Part shown: positions 1 through 8,039 of the stretch, in pieces
Layout: the number at the start of each line of letters is the position of its first letter
How positions within the stretch are numbered: the first letter of the stretch is position 1
Assembly: GCA_031555145.1 (NCBI GenBank)
Contig: JAVBUR010000108.1
Span: 1-34,719 of the forward strand
DNA: 34,719 nt
Direction: 5' to 3'
DNA from: JAJDIA01 sp031555145
GTDB taxonomy: Bacteria > Bacteroidota > Bacteroidia > Bacteroidales > Tannerellaceae
Notes under the pieces: model-generated
Databases searched by the model: none
The model's input: the letters and a program-made list of their open reading frames with translations, nothing else
What the model was told of the DNA's origin: nothing
Program-made: the position numbers and the translations under genes

Positions 1-76
1 GAATCGTTCAGTAACGTCATTCTCTTTTTTGTGGCGATTCGTCGATTGGGAAATGCCGGATGCTGGTCTGAGTAAA

Positions 77-180
77 TCCAGGCCTGCGCCTCACCTTCGC
101 GAGGCCTGCATGTCAGCCGGCTGAGGCCTGCGCCTCGCGGTGCTGGCTCGTGCGTCTCGCCGGGGTGAGGCCTGCGCCTC
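77..180 (-). repeat. 22-bp tandem repeat array (family R, copy 1)
   Basis: Read on the minus strand, four full 22-bp units (180-159, 158-137, 136-115, 114-93) and a partial fifth unit (92-77) each begin with a 14-bp half close to GAGGCGCAGGCCTC, followed by a variable 8-bp half. Substitutions are mostly at positions 3-5 of the unit (GAG/GAC, GC/AC/AT). The 14-bp core is itself a near-palindrome (GAGGC...GCCTC). The same family recurs at 13644-13747 in the opposite orientation. Confidence 0.85.
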
Positions 181-199
181 GATTCGCCTCTTTCAGATT

Positions 200-240
200 C
201 GGCCAGATATGAAGATAATCGGTATTCTCACATCTGGCCG
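200..240 (-). terminator. Stem-loop after the MBG/T9SS gene
   Basis: CGGCCAGAT (200-208) pairs perfectly with ATCTGGCCG (232-240), and the intervening bases can pair further imperfectly. It lies 15 bases past the end of the leftward gene stopping at 255. There is no U-tract on the minus strand after it, so it may act as a 3'-end stabilising hairpin rather than a classical intrinsic terminator. Confidence 0.5.
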
Positions 241-254
241 ACTTTGAAGCTTGC

Positions 255-1613
255 CTATTCCCTGATGCTTATCTTCTGCACCTCCTTATCCAGTTTTACG
301 ATATACATACCATTGGGTAGTGGGATGGCAGTGAGCCCTTCGGTGAGGCGACGGTTAACGAGGGTCTGTCCGGTTATCGCGTACACCGTGAGGTTGACTG
401 GGATGCCGCTCTCAATAAAGAGTTGCCCGTCGCGGCTGTATAGGCGTGGACCATCAGGTGTGTCGATGCCGGTTGGGTTGAAGGATACACTCACATGGGT
501 GTCTTCATAGATTTCGGAAAGGATGCATCGCCATTTGTCGGTGCCCACCAGGATGAGCCCTTTGGTACGGCCGTTGACGGTGACAGTCGGTGTCTGTCCT
601 TCATAGCCTTCCTTCAGGGTAATGACGAAGGAGAAGGGATTGCCCGACTCTATCTCGAACGTGTTCTTGGTTTTGTCGGTTATAATACCTTCACCTATGC
701 TAAGGGTAAGGGTGTGGTAATGGATGACCACCGGAACCTGATTCACTTTCCACGTATCTGTATTCCGTTGGGTGATGTTATAGTTGGTATTGGTCAGCGT
801 CCCTGTCACGTTGAGGGTATAAGTTCCTCCCGGGGTCGTAGAGGTGATGTTGAAATCATTACTCAGGCCGGCAAGTACGCTTACCGTTTCACTGTTCACC
901 AACCCATCAGCCGTAAATCCGGGATTTGTCGGGCTTTCGCCGAAGGTAGAGCTGCCTCCCAATGCCGTAACGGTAATATCTTTCGGATCAATGGTATAAG
1001 TGCCGAGCGGTGCGCCAGTTGCTGCATTGAAATTATCGCCTCCTGCGAAATCTGCCGTTACGGTATATGTTCCCGCATTGGTGGGGGCAGTTGTGCTGCC
1101 GTCGTAATAAACCGTAACTGTGCCAAACCCTGTTATGCCGTTTGCGGTCTGTGTAATGCTGCCGATACCCTGTGGCGAGCCATTATAAATATGCCCTGTC
1201 GGAATGGTATAGTCGGCGGTAGCGGGGTCGCCTTTGTTTACCGTAACTGTATATGTGGCACTGCGATAGCCGTTTGCTGTAGCTGTTACTGTTTTATTTC
1301 CCGGCGTTGTAAAATAGACCTCCATTATAGCCTTCTCAAAAACTACCTCTCCGGAAGTTTGGGCGAGTTCACCTGCCAATCCTTCACCTGTTAAAGCAAT
1401 AGGTACATCATTTACCCACATAGCATCTTGACCTGGTATGAGAAGAAATGCTATTACTTGCAATGTGATTTTCTGACCAACTACGATTGGACCTGTAGGG
1501 TTACTACCTGTATTCGAAGTATTATTAAATTGAAGGTAGTTATCTTGTGCGTATACTGTTGTCATTGCCATGCTCAATAGGAGGCAGACTAAAATTTTGT
1601 AAATCTTTTTCAT
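255..1613 (-). CDS. Secreted MBG-domain protein with T9SS C-terminal sorting tail
   Basis: This is a predicted exported surface protein of 452 residues. Residues 1-22 form a Sec signal peptide ending VYAQ. The middle (about 130-290) resembles MBG/YDG-type beta-sandwich repeats found in bacterial adhesins (motifs such as YNGSPQGI and NAGTYTVTADF). The last ~155 residues, starting at HYHTLTLSIGEG, are a module also present at the C-termini of the two GLUG proteins at 25668 and 28473, ending in a type IX secretion sorting domain (NGMYIVKL...KISIRE). It is the last gene of a leftward cluster, 12 bases after the protease stop codon, so probably co-transcribed with it. The substrate or ligand is unknown; adhesion is inferred from the domain type. 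Confidence 0.8.
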   Translation of the reverse strand: MKKIYKILVCLLLSMAMTTVYAQDNYLQFNNTSNTGSNPTGPIVVGQKITLQVIAFLLIPGQDAMWVNDVPIALTGEGLAGELAQTSGEVVFEKAIMEVYFTTPGNKTVTATANGYRSATYTVTVNKGDPATADYTIPTGHIYNGSPQGIGSITQTANGITGFGTVTVYYDGSTTAPTNAGTYTVTADFAGGDNFNAATGAPLGTYTIDPKDITVTALGGSSTFGESPTNPGFTADGLVNSETVSVLAGLSNDFNITSTTPGGTYTLNVTGTLTNTNYNITQRNTDTWKVNQVPVVIHYHTLTLSIGEGIITDKTKNTFEIESGNPFSFVITLKEGYEGQTPTVTVNGRTKGLILVGTDKWRCILSEIYEDTHVSVSFNPTGIDTPDGPRLYSRDGQLFIESGIPVNLTVYAITGQTLVNRRLTEGLTAIPLPNGMYIVKLDKEVQKISIRE

Positions 1614-1625
1614 CTCTATAAAATA

Positions 1626-2615
1626 TTAAAAACCTTGTTCAGCAATACATTTTAAAACTATGTAGAAAAGCCCTCTATCTACAATCCGGCAATCCCCCAT
1701 ATAGGGCGGTTTATCTTGGTTTGAGCCATATATAATACCTACCACATAATTTTTCAAGTGATGCTGTCGCGATATTACGGCTCCGCCACTTTGTCCGCCG
1801 GATACCCTTGCTCCGTGAAAATAACAATTTATATTCTTGTTATGAATATCGCCCATAACACCTTTTGCGCCCCACAATGCATCGGAGTCATTTCCTCTTA
1901 CAGGCGAGGGAAAACCAACTACATCAACCTCTATTCCTTTTACTTCTGGAAATTCGGGAAATATACCCAATTGCCAGAGGCTGTTTTGGTTGCCGATATT
2001 GTCTTTTGTAACAATAATTGCCCAATCATCATTGGCGTTATTACCGGAGTAGTAAGCAACACTTGTAACCATTTTTGTCCAACGGGTGGTAACTGCAAAT
2101 TCTCCGTTTTTGTATTTACCGTGAACAAGCATATCTGTATGCCATTTGTTTTCCCCTAGTTGACATACCGCGTGACCGCAGGTTAAAACGATATTTTTAT
2201 AGACCATAAACCCTGTTGCCCGGTATCCACCCGGTTTCCCGGGAATATTATAAGTTAAATAAACTACCGGAGTATAGGGATATGAAGTATTATCGTATTC
2301 CACCCGGTTGTCGTCATCTGCATTTGCAGAAGTGGCATCGCCTGTACAGATAAGTTCGGAAGGTATCAGTTTCCTGAAGGCATCGTGATCAACTGTACCT
2401 TTTGGGGTGAGCAATCCGCATTTTTCGAGTGTTTTTTTGGTTTCGCTGTCCAACTCGAATACTTCCTGCGTGATCGTACTGTCGGCATCTTCCTGTGGAA
2501 ATGCCAAATCCATAGCGTTCATTTCGTCTAAATTCAGACTTTTGTACGCTGTTTGTTGAGTTTTTGCCTCAACACTTACTACTTCATAAGTAGCGTTTTC
2601 ATTTGCTATTTGCAT
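1626..2615 (-). CDS. V8/trypsin-like serine protease without signal peptide
   Basis: The 329-residue protein has the chymotrypsin-fold catalytic triad in order: His148 (LTCGHAV), Asp197 (NDDWAI) and Ser276 (GGQSGGAV), matching the glutamyl-endopeptidase/V8 type (S1B). The first ~110 residues are acidic and look like a pro-region. No hydrophobic signal peptide is visible at the N-terminus (MQIANENATYEVV), and no in-frame upstream extension supplies one, which is odd for this family. It begins 11 bases after the small AraC-type regulator and ends 12 bases before the MBG/T9SS gene, so the three are likely one transcript. Codon use looks more AT-rich than in the housekeeping genes nearby. Its target, and whether it is exported by another route, cannot be read from the sequence. 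Confidence 0.85.
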   Translation of the reverse strand: MQIANENATYEVVSVEAKTQQTAYKSLNLDEMNAMDLAFPQEDADSTITQEVFELDSETKKTLEKCGLLTPKGTVDHDAFRKLIPSELICTGDATSANADDDNRVEYDNTSYPYTPVVYLTYNIPGKPGGYRATGFMVYKNIVLTCGHAVCQLGENKWHTDMLVHGKYKNGEFAVTTRWTKMVTSVAYYSGNNANDDWAIIVTKDNIGNQNSLWQLGIFPEFPEVKGIEVDVVGFPSPVRGNDSDALWGAKGVMGDIHNKNINCYFHGARVSGGQSGGAVISRQHHLKNYVVGIIYGSNQDKPPYMGDCRIVDRGLFYIVLKCIAEQGF

Positions 2616-2626
2616 ATAAGTACTTT

Positions 2627-3031
2627 TTAAAAGGTTAATAAATTATTTTTAAACTCTTCTTTTATGATTCGTTCCCTGTAGCTACCGGGCGACCGGCCTG
2701 TGAGTTGCGTGAAAACGCGTAAACAGTTTTTGCGGTCGTTGAAGCCTGCTGCCCGGGCTATGTCCGCTATCCGCAGATCGGGATTCGTTTGTAGGGTTTT
2801 CATGGCTTCGCGAATGCGCAGTTCATTGATATACCGTGTAAAGCTTTTCCCGAAGCACTGGTTGACTGCCCGCGACAGGTAGGCGCGTTTTATCTCCATG
2901 CGGTCGGCTACATGATCTAATGTAAGGCCGGGGATGCGGAACAGTTCCTGTTCGGAAACCAACAAAGCGAACGCCTCGGCAATCGGTTGGAGGTGGCTGT
3001 CTGTCATGATGTATTTTCCATGGTGTTGCAT
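2627..3031 (-). CDS. Stand-alone AraC-type HTH regulator
   Basis: The product is a short (about 134-residue) protein made up almost entirely of an AraC/XylS double helix-turn-helix, with no sensor domain. The second HTH is clear (IADIARAAGFNDRKNCLRVF, then TGRSPGSYR). An open frame continues to 3124, but it would start upstream of a strong intrinsic terminator at 3078-3101 and of a candidate -7 box at 3050-3057, so I place the start at 3031, with ATG 3007 as the alternative. Its HTH resembles that of the TPR-AraC regulator just upstream (shared GFNDR and GKSF motifs), suggesting origin by partial duplication. It probably regulates the protease and surface-protein genes that follow. Confidence 0.75.
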   Translation of the reverse strand: MQHHGKYIMTDSHLQPIAEAFALLVSEQELFRIPGLTLDHVADRMEIKRAYLSRAVNQCFGKSFTRYINELRIREAMKTLQTNPDLRIADIARAAGFNDRKNCLRVFTQLTGRSPGSYRERIIKEEFKNNLLTF

Positions 3032-3049
3032 TCCGTCGCTCTTTGCCAA

Positions 3050-3057
3050 CGAAAGTA
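3050..3057 (-). promoter_or_regulatory. Candidate -7 box for the small AraC gene
   Basis: The minus strand reads TACTTTCG, one mismatch from the Bacteroidetes TAnnTTTG. It sits between the terminator at 3078-3101 and ATG 3031 and supports an independent transcript for the regulator-protease-surface protein unit. No good -33 TTTG is present at the usual spacing. Confidence 0.4.
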
Positions 3058-3077
3058 GGGAAGGGCGAAAACAAAAA

Positions 3078-3101
3078 GGACGCATTTTGCAAAATGCGTC
3101 C
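3078..3101 (-). terminator. Intrinsic terminator after the TPR-AraC gene
   Basis: A perfect self-complementary stem with arms GGACGCATTTTG and CAAAATGCGTCC is followed on the minus strand by TTTTTGTTTT. It lies 28 bases past the TPR-AraC stop codon at 3129, separating it from the downstream leftward genes. Confidence 0.9.
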
Positions 3102-3128
3102 AAGTTGGTGGCAGTGGTTAGCAACTGG

Positions 3129-4901
3129 TTAGTTCTTTACCGCATTTTTCCGGAACTCCGTAGGGGATAGTCCCGTCATTTTCTTGAAGACGCGGTAAAA
3201 GTTCCGGCGGTCGTTGAAACCGGTATCGAAGGCAATGCCGTCGATGGAAAAGGCATCGGCGCTATGCTCCGACAAGAGGCGTATGGCTTCTTTTACCCGG
3301 TATTCGTTGACGAAGGTATTGAACGACTTCCCGGTACAGCGGTTAATGGCATTGGACACATAATGGCGCTTCAATCCCAGTTGGTGTGCCAGCAGATCGA
3401 CGGACAGCATGGCGTCTTTGTATATTTGGGCGTCCTCTATCAAGGGTACGATCTGCCTCATGATGGAATAATCGGCTTCGTCGGGCGCGCTGTTTGCTAT
3501 CTCCGAAAGCTCTTCACTGCCGGGAGCTACGGATGGTTCGATTGCCGGAAGAACGGTTTTGACCTGCGCCCATTCCTGCGATTTGCGTACCAGTTCGCGA
3601 TAGGCGGCACGCTTGCGGCGGTAGAGGATGGCAATGAGCGCCAGCAGGCTGCCTATCAGGATCAGTCCGGCGGATAAGATCAGCACCCGTAACTGCGCCT
3701 CTTCCCTTTTTTCTTTTTCCTGTACCAGTTCCAACTCCCGCCGGGCGGATTCCTTTTGTTCCATATGGAGAAGCAGCATGGCATTGAATTGGTCGTCGTA
3801 GGCCTTCTTTGCCAGCAGCGTGGAATCCATATAAGCGGTACTCAGCGAAGGGTTGCCTGCCATGGCATAGTATTTGGCCTTTACTTCATAGATCTGCTGT
3901 AAGCGTCCTTCACGGGGAACCTTCCGGTAATAGTCGCTTGCCAGATCCATATACCGTTCGACTTCGGGCAGATTCCCCTCTTTCAGGTAAATTTCGGCAA
4001 GTGTCGCTGCCGGCCCTGCGGCAAAACCGTAGTCGTTGTACGGAAGCACCTTTTCGATACTTCCTTTCAAGAGGGGAATGGCGTTGTCGTATGCACCGCG
4101 GAGGAACAGGTTCCGGCCGAGATTGCCTTCGGCGATACCGTCCCAGTTGTTGCGGAGGCGTTCGTCTTCGGGTCTCAGGTATGCCACCCGGGTGATGGAG
4201 AGGAAGCAACTGTCCGAACGGTCGTAGTCGGCGGTTCCGTAGCGGTAGCAAAGCCCCAGTCCGTTCCGCGCACTCTGCTTGTTTTGCTGATTGGAAGGGG
4301 TTTCTTTTTCTTCCAGCGCTTTTTGATAATAGGGTATCGCCCGGGTGTAATCATTAAATTCATAGTGTGCATTCCCGATTTGTATATAGTACAGTGCCTT
4401 CTCGGGTATCTCTTCGGTGGATACGCCTTTCAGCCGTTCTTCCTGTATAGCGCATTGGTTGAAGGCGGCTTCATAGTTTTTGCCATATAGCCAGTAATAC
4501 TCAATAATGGAATATCTGAGTTTCAATTCCAACGCCGGCACATGCCCGCTCTCCGCCTTCTTCAGCAGGTCGAAGACTTGTCCTAATAACCTTCCGGCGG
4601 CATAGAGATGGCCTTTGTCCAGACTTAGTTTCCGGTGTAACAACAACTGTTCAAAGTACATGGCCTCCAACTCCCAATTCTTACGGCCTGTCCCCCGGGC
4701 AATATCCTTCACCTGATCGACTAATTTCTGCGCTTCCACTGTGTCGAGGGCAGATATCCGGCCATACATATCCCCTAATTCCAAGCTATAGTCCGCATAA
4801 TTCATGCCTGCCATCCGCGCGAACGGATTCTCCTGCGCCGCAAGGCGAACACAGTAAACAGATAAGAGTAACATAAGAAGTACAACAGAGGCCGGTTTCA
4901 T
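3129..4901 (-). CDS. Membrane-spanning TPR-AraC transcriptional regulator
   Basis: The 590-residue one-component regulator has a signal peptide (MKPASVVLLMLLLSVYCVRLAAQ), about 400 residues of TPR-like helical repeats (e.g. IQIGNAHYEFNDYTRAIPYY), one transmembrane helix (VLILSAGLILIGSLLALIAI) with a basic cytoplasmic flank, and a C-terminal AraC HTH (IDGIAFDTGFNDRRNFYRVF). The layout puts the TPRs in the periplasm and the DNA-binding domain inside, as in other Bacteroidetes TPR-HTH regulators. I chose ATG 4901 because it starts the signal peptide and follows a TATCTTTG box at 4919-4926; a frame open to 5006 is not needed. It is upstream of and collinear with the protease/T9SS genes and likely controls them. 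The signal is unknown. Confidence 0.87.
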   Translation of the reverse strand: MKPASVVLLMLLLSVYCVRLAAQENPFARMAGMNYADYSLELGDMYGRISALDTVEAQKLVDQVKDIARGTGRKNWELEAMYFEQLLLHRKLSLDKGHLYAAGRLLGQVFDLLKKAESGHVPALELKLRYSIIEYYWLYGKNYEAAFNQCAIQEERLKGVSTEEIPEKALYYIQIGNAHYEFNDYTRAIPYYQKALEEKETPSNQQNKQSARNGLGLCYRYGTADYDRSDSCFLSITRVAYLRPEDERLRNNWDGIAEGNLGRNLFLRGAYDNAIPLLKGSIEKVLPYNDYGFAAGPAATLAEIYLKEGNLPEVERYMDLASDYYRKVPREGRLQQIYEVKAKYYAMAGNPSLSTAYMDSTLLAKKAYDDQFNAMLLLHMEQKESARRELELVQEKEKREEAQLRVLILSAGLILIGSLLALIAILYRRKRAAYRELVRKSQEWAQVKTVLPAIEPSVAPGSEELSEIANSAPDEADYSIMRQIVPLIEDAQIYKDAMLSVDLLAHQLGLKRHYVSNAINRCTGKSFNTFVNEYRVKEAIRLLSEHSADAFSIDGIAFDTGFNDRRNFYRVFKKMTGLSPTEFRKNAVKN

Positions 4902-4918
4902 GGTATCAGATGTTTGTC

Positions 4919-4926
4919 CAAAGATA
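4919..4926 (-). promoter_or_regulatory. -7 box of the TPR-AraC gene
   Basis: The minus strand reads TATCTTTG, an exact TAnnTTTG match, 17 bases before ATG 4901. It argues against an upstream start. No TTTG is visible at 19-21 bases upstream. Confidence 0.55.
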
Positions 4927-5052
4927 CGAGAATAACTGGTTTTGCATGTGAAAAATAGATATAAACTCCATTTTACAGCCAAAGCCTTTGAAGACCTTGC
5001 CTGCATCTGGAACTATCCTTTTGGTATAAAGAAAGAAAACGTCCGGTCTTTC

Positions 5053-5083
5053 ATTGTGTAATCCAAAATCTTCATTACTTTTG
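5053..5083 (+). promoter_or_regulatory. Promoter of frr
   Basis: ATTG (5053-5056), 19 bases, then TACTTTTG (5076-5083) fits the Bacteroidetes -33/-7 arrangement. Transcription would begin near 5090, leaving a leader of about 27 bases before ATG 5117. Confidence 0.65.
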
Positions 5084-5116
5084 TTAGTCAAACAGATAAA
5101 CTTAATACAACCAGAT

Positions 5117-5677
5117 ATGACAGAGATTAAACCGATCGTAAAAGGAGCAGAGGAAAAGATGGCCGCCGCTATCGAACATCTGGATGAGCAATTGTCGCAC
5201 ATCCGTGCAGGGAAAGCCAATCCGAAGATATTGGATGGTGTTCGCGTACCGTATTACGGCAGCCTGGTTCCGCTTACCAATGTGGCCTCCGTGAATACGC
5301 CGGATGCAAAGACCATCATCATCACCCCGTGGGAAAAGCCGATGATCCGGGAAATCGAACGCGCTATCCAGAACTCCGAAGTAGGCATCACACCGGAAAA
5401 CAACGGTGAGATCATCCGCCTCGGCATCCCGCCGCTGACGGAAGAGCGCCGCCGCCAACTGGCTAAGCAATCCAAGCAGGAAGCCGAAAATGCCAAGATC
5501 AGCGTGCGTAATGCCCGTCGCGACGGTGTGGAACTTATCAAGAAAGGCGTGAAAGACGGCATCCCCGAAGATGTGGGTAAAGACGCCGAAGCAGAAGTGC
5601 AGAAGATACACGACAAGTACATCAAGAAAGTAGATGACCTGTATGCTGCCAAAGAGAAAGAAATTATGACCGTATAA
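5117..5677 (+). CDS. frr: Ribosome recycling factor
   Basis: This 186-residue protein is a typical RRF: it releases ribosomes from mRNA after termination together with EF-G. Full-length landmarks are present, from the N-terminal helix (LDEQLSHIRAGKANPKILDG) through the hinge and beta-domain (VPYYGSLVPLTNVASV, ITPWEKPMI) to the C-terminal helices (RRDGVELIKKGVKDG...). ATG 5117 gives the standard length; an upstream in-frame ATG at 5054 lies within the promoter and is unlikely. It is followed by a terminator and then rsgA. Confidence 0.97.
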   Translation: MTEIKPIVKGAEEKMAAAIEHLDEQLSHIRAGKANPKILDGVRVPYYGSLVPLTNVASVNTPDAKTIIITPWEKPMIREIERAIQNSEVGITPENNGEIIRLGIPPLTEERRRQLAKQSKQEAENAKISVRNARRDGVELIKKGVKDGIPEDVGKDAEAEVQKIHDKYIKKVDDLYAAKEKEIMTV

Positions 5678-5692
5678 TACAAGAAATCAATA

Positions 5693-5740
5693 GGCAGCCG
5701 GCAACAGACCACACAACAGTCTCTTGCCGGTTGCCGTTTT
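5693..5740 (+). terminator. Intrinsic terminator between frr and rsgA
   Basis: GGCAGCCGGCAA (5693-5704) pairs with TTGCCGGTTGCC (5724-5735) with one G-U pair, and AGAC/GTCT extends the stem inside. It is followed by GTTTT. The hairpin ends only 12 bases before the rsgA start, so it may attenuate read-through from frr. Confidence 0.8.
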
Positions 5741-5751
5741 ACAGACAATAT

Positions 5752-6687
5752 ATGAAAGGATTGGTAATCAAGAACACCGGAAGCTGGTACACCGTACGTA
5801 CCGACGACGGACGCGACATCGACAGCAAGATCAAGGGCTCATTCCGGCTTAAAGACATCCGCAGCACCAATCCGATCTCTGTAGGAGACCGCGTGGAGAT
5901 CGATATCAACGCCGAAGGAACGGCGCTTATCTCGGAGATAGAAGACCGGAAGAACTATATTGTCCGCCGGTCGTCCAACCTTTCCAAGCAATCGCATATC
6001 ATCGCCGCGAACCTCGACCAGGCGATGCTGATCGTGACCGTCAACTATCCCATCACCACTACCGTCTTCCTCGACCGCTTCCTGGCTACGGCCGAAGCCT
6101 ACCAGGTGCCCGTCAAGCTCGTCTTTAACAAAATCGACCGCTACAAAGGAGAAGACCAACGCAAACTGGAAGAACTGACTGAACTCTATACCTCCATCGG
6201 CTACCCCTGTTTCCATCTTTGTGCCAAGACGGAGGAAGGCATGGACGTCTTGCGCGATGAACTGCGCAATAAAGTTACCCTCCTCTCCGGCCATTCGGGG
6301 GTCGGTAAATCAACCATCATCAATAAACTGATCCCAGGTGTCAACCTTAAGACCGGTATTATCTCCGAATACCATAACAAGGGGATGCACACGACCACCT
6401 TCTCAGAGATGATCGAACTACCCGAAGGAGGAGGTTACATCATCGACACCCCGGGCATCAAAGGCTTCGGTACCTTCGATATGGAAGAAGCAGAGATATC
6501 CCACTATTTTCCGGAACTATTCAAGGTATCCGCCGACTGCCGCTTCAATAACTGCACACATCGCCACGAGCCGGGTTGTGCCGTAGCCGTTGCTTTGCAG
6601 GAAGGGCGTATCCATCCCTCCCGTTATAAGAGTTACCTGAGCATCCTCGACGACAAGGAAGGCGGCAAGTACCGCGAAGAATTTTAA
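5752..6687 (+). CDS. rsgA: Small-subunit-dependent GTPase RsgA
   Basis: This is a circularly permuted GTPase that helps mature the 30S subunit. The order is N-terminal OB fold (residues ~1-70), then G4 (NKID), G1 (GHSGVGKS), G3 (DTPGIKGFG), and the C-terminal zinc-binding domain with C-x5-C-x-H-x5-C spacing (CRFNNCTHRHEPGC). At about 311 residues it is full length. I placed the start at ATG 5752, after the frr terminator; an in-frame ATG at 5731 lies inside the terminator stem. The stop codon overlaps the 3' end of the convergent dgt gene by four bases. Confidence 0.96.
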   Translation: MKGLVIKNTGSWYTVRTDDGRDIDSKIKGSFRLKDIRSTNPISVGDRVEIDINAEGTALISEIEDRKNYIVRRSSNLSKQSHIIAANLDQAMLIVTVNYPITTTVFLDRFLATAEAYQVPVKLVFNKIDRYKGEDQRKLEELTELYTSIGYPCFHLCAKTEEGMDVLRDELRNKVTLLSGHSGVGKSTIINKLIPGVNLKTGIISEYHNKGMHTTTFSEMIELPEGGGYIIDTPGIKGFGTFDMEEAEISHYFPELFKVSADCRFNNCTHRHEPGCAVAVALQEGRIHPSRYKSYLSILDDKEGGKYREEF

Positions 6688-8027
6688 ACAGCCGGCAGGC
6701 TCATTCCCGTAATCTTACGATAGAGGTCGAGGGCATAGACGTCGGTCATACCCGAGATGTAGTCCATAATGCACTGGATCTGGCCGTAGATGCCGGAGGC
6801 GTTGGTGTCGTATTGCTCGGGGATACGTTCGAGCAGGAGTTTGCTGTAGAAGCTCTTTTTGGCATCTTCGTCCTTTTTCTCCATGATGGCGAAGAGCAGG
6901 ATATCCATCAGGTAGTTGAAGATATAGTGACCGGCCAGTTCCACATCCACCACTTCTTTGGCGCAGTAAATCTTGGCGTAGGCTACTTTCGAGCATTCGG
7001 CATAGGCGTGTTTGGCCGGTTCGCCGATCTGCTCGATCAGGGGACGGGCGTAGGTGCCGTCCAGCAGTCCCGCTTCGTTGTCGAGGAAGGCGGCTGAGCA
7101 TTGGTCCACCAGGATGCCGATAATTCCCGAACGGAGGTAAGCGAGTTGTTCGTTCGTATCGTCTACCATATGCATTACACCGAGCACCCGGTCGCGCTTG
7201 TGTTCCGGGAAGAAGGCGAGCAGCAGTTCGATGGCTTCGGCCTTGGTCAGGATATGGAGCTTGCAGGCATCTTCGATATCCATTACCTGGTAGCAGATAT
7301 CATCGGCCGCTTCAACCAGATAGACGAGCGGGTAGCGGATAAACTTCTCCGACGCCTGTGGCTGACGGCCGATACCCAGTTCGGTGGCGATACGGTGAAA
7401 GCCTTCTTCTTCCGACTGGAAGAAACCAAACTTTCCTTTCTTACCGGCATATTCGGAGGAGTAGGGGTATTTGACGATGGAGGCCAGCGTGCTGTAGGTG
7501 AGGGCAAAGCCGCCTTTCCGGCGACCGTTGAACTGGTGGGTCAGCAATCGGAAGGCATTCGCGTTACCTTCAAAGTGCAGGAAGTCTTCCCAGCGTCCGC
7601 CTTCTACGCGCACCTGCTGTTCGTGCATCTTGCCTTTCCCGCTTTTAAAGTATGCCGATATGGCCCGTTCACCGGAGTGGCCGAACGGTGGGTTTCCCAT
7701 ATCATGCGCCAGGCAGGCGGCCGATACGATGGAGCCGATATCGTGGAAATGCGCTTCTTCTCCGGGATGCCGTTTCTGCAACTCCCGTCCCACATTAGCG
7801 CCCAATGAACGTCCCACGCACGACACCTCCAGACTATGCGTCAGGCGGTTGTGTACAAACACGCTGCCGGGCAACGGAAACACTTGCGTCTTGTTCTGCA
7901 TCCGCCGGAAAGGCGATGAAAACACCAGTCGGTCATAGTCCCGCTGAAAGTCCGTACGATCATGCTTCCGCTCGGTATATTCTTCCATCCCGAACCGCTT
8001 GTCGGAGAGTAGTTGTGTCCAGTTCAT
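6684..8027 (-). CDS. dgt: Deoxyguanosinetriphosphate triphosphohydrolase-like protein
   Basis: This 447-residue HD-domain phosphohydrolase of the dGTPase family cleaves dNTPs to nucleoside and triphosphate, helping control dNTP pools. The metal-binding HD motifs are visible: RLTHSLEV (His64) and LAHDMGNPPFGHSGE (His108-Asp109), plus the N-terminal RTDFQRDYDRLVFSSPFRR region typical of the family. It starts 12 bases after the Sua5/YciO gene and is probably co-transcribed. Its exact nucleotide preference is not predictable from sequence. Confidence 0.93.
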   Translation of the reverse strand: MNWTQLLSDKRFGMEEYTERKHDRTDFQRDYDRLVFSSPFRRMQNKTQVFPLPGSVFVHNRLTHSLEVSCVGRSLGANVGRELQKRHPGEEAHFHDIGSIVSAACLAHDMGNPPFGHSGERAISAYFKSGKGKMHEQQVRVEGGRWEDFLHFEGNANAFRLLTHQFNGRRKGGFALTYSTLASIVKYPYSSEYAGKKGKFGFFQSEEEGFHRIATELGIGRQPQASEKFIRYPLVYLVEAADDICYQVMDIEDACKLHILTKAEAIELLLAFFPEHKRDRVLGVMHMVDDTNEQLAYLRSGIIGILVDQCSAAFLDNEAGLLDGTYARPLIEQIGEPAKHAYAECSKVAYAKIYCAKEVVDVELAGHYIFNYLMDILLFAIMEKKDEDAKKSFYSKLLLERIPEQYDTNASGIYGQIQCIMDYISGMTDVYALDLYRKITGMSLPAV

Positions 8028-8039
8028 GGTAGTCTTTGT

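Larger units (their letters stand above)
1..254. other. Non-coding left edge with 22-bp repeat array and hairpin
   Basis: I see no convincing gene here. The stretch holds the GAGGCGCAGGCCTC minisatellite (77-180) and a stem-loop (200-240) just beyond the stop codon of the leftward gene that ends at 255. The rest is short inverted fragments such as GAATCG/CGATTC near the left edge. Confidence 0.7.

Noticed and set aside
495..1394. 299-codon plus-strand ORF with many cysteines
   Set aside because: Antisense to the MBG/T9SS gene, which has a signal peptide and domain matches; the cysteines reflect complement codons.
7101..7808. 235-codon plus-strand ORF
   Set aside because: Antisense to dgt, whose HD motifs are intact.
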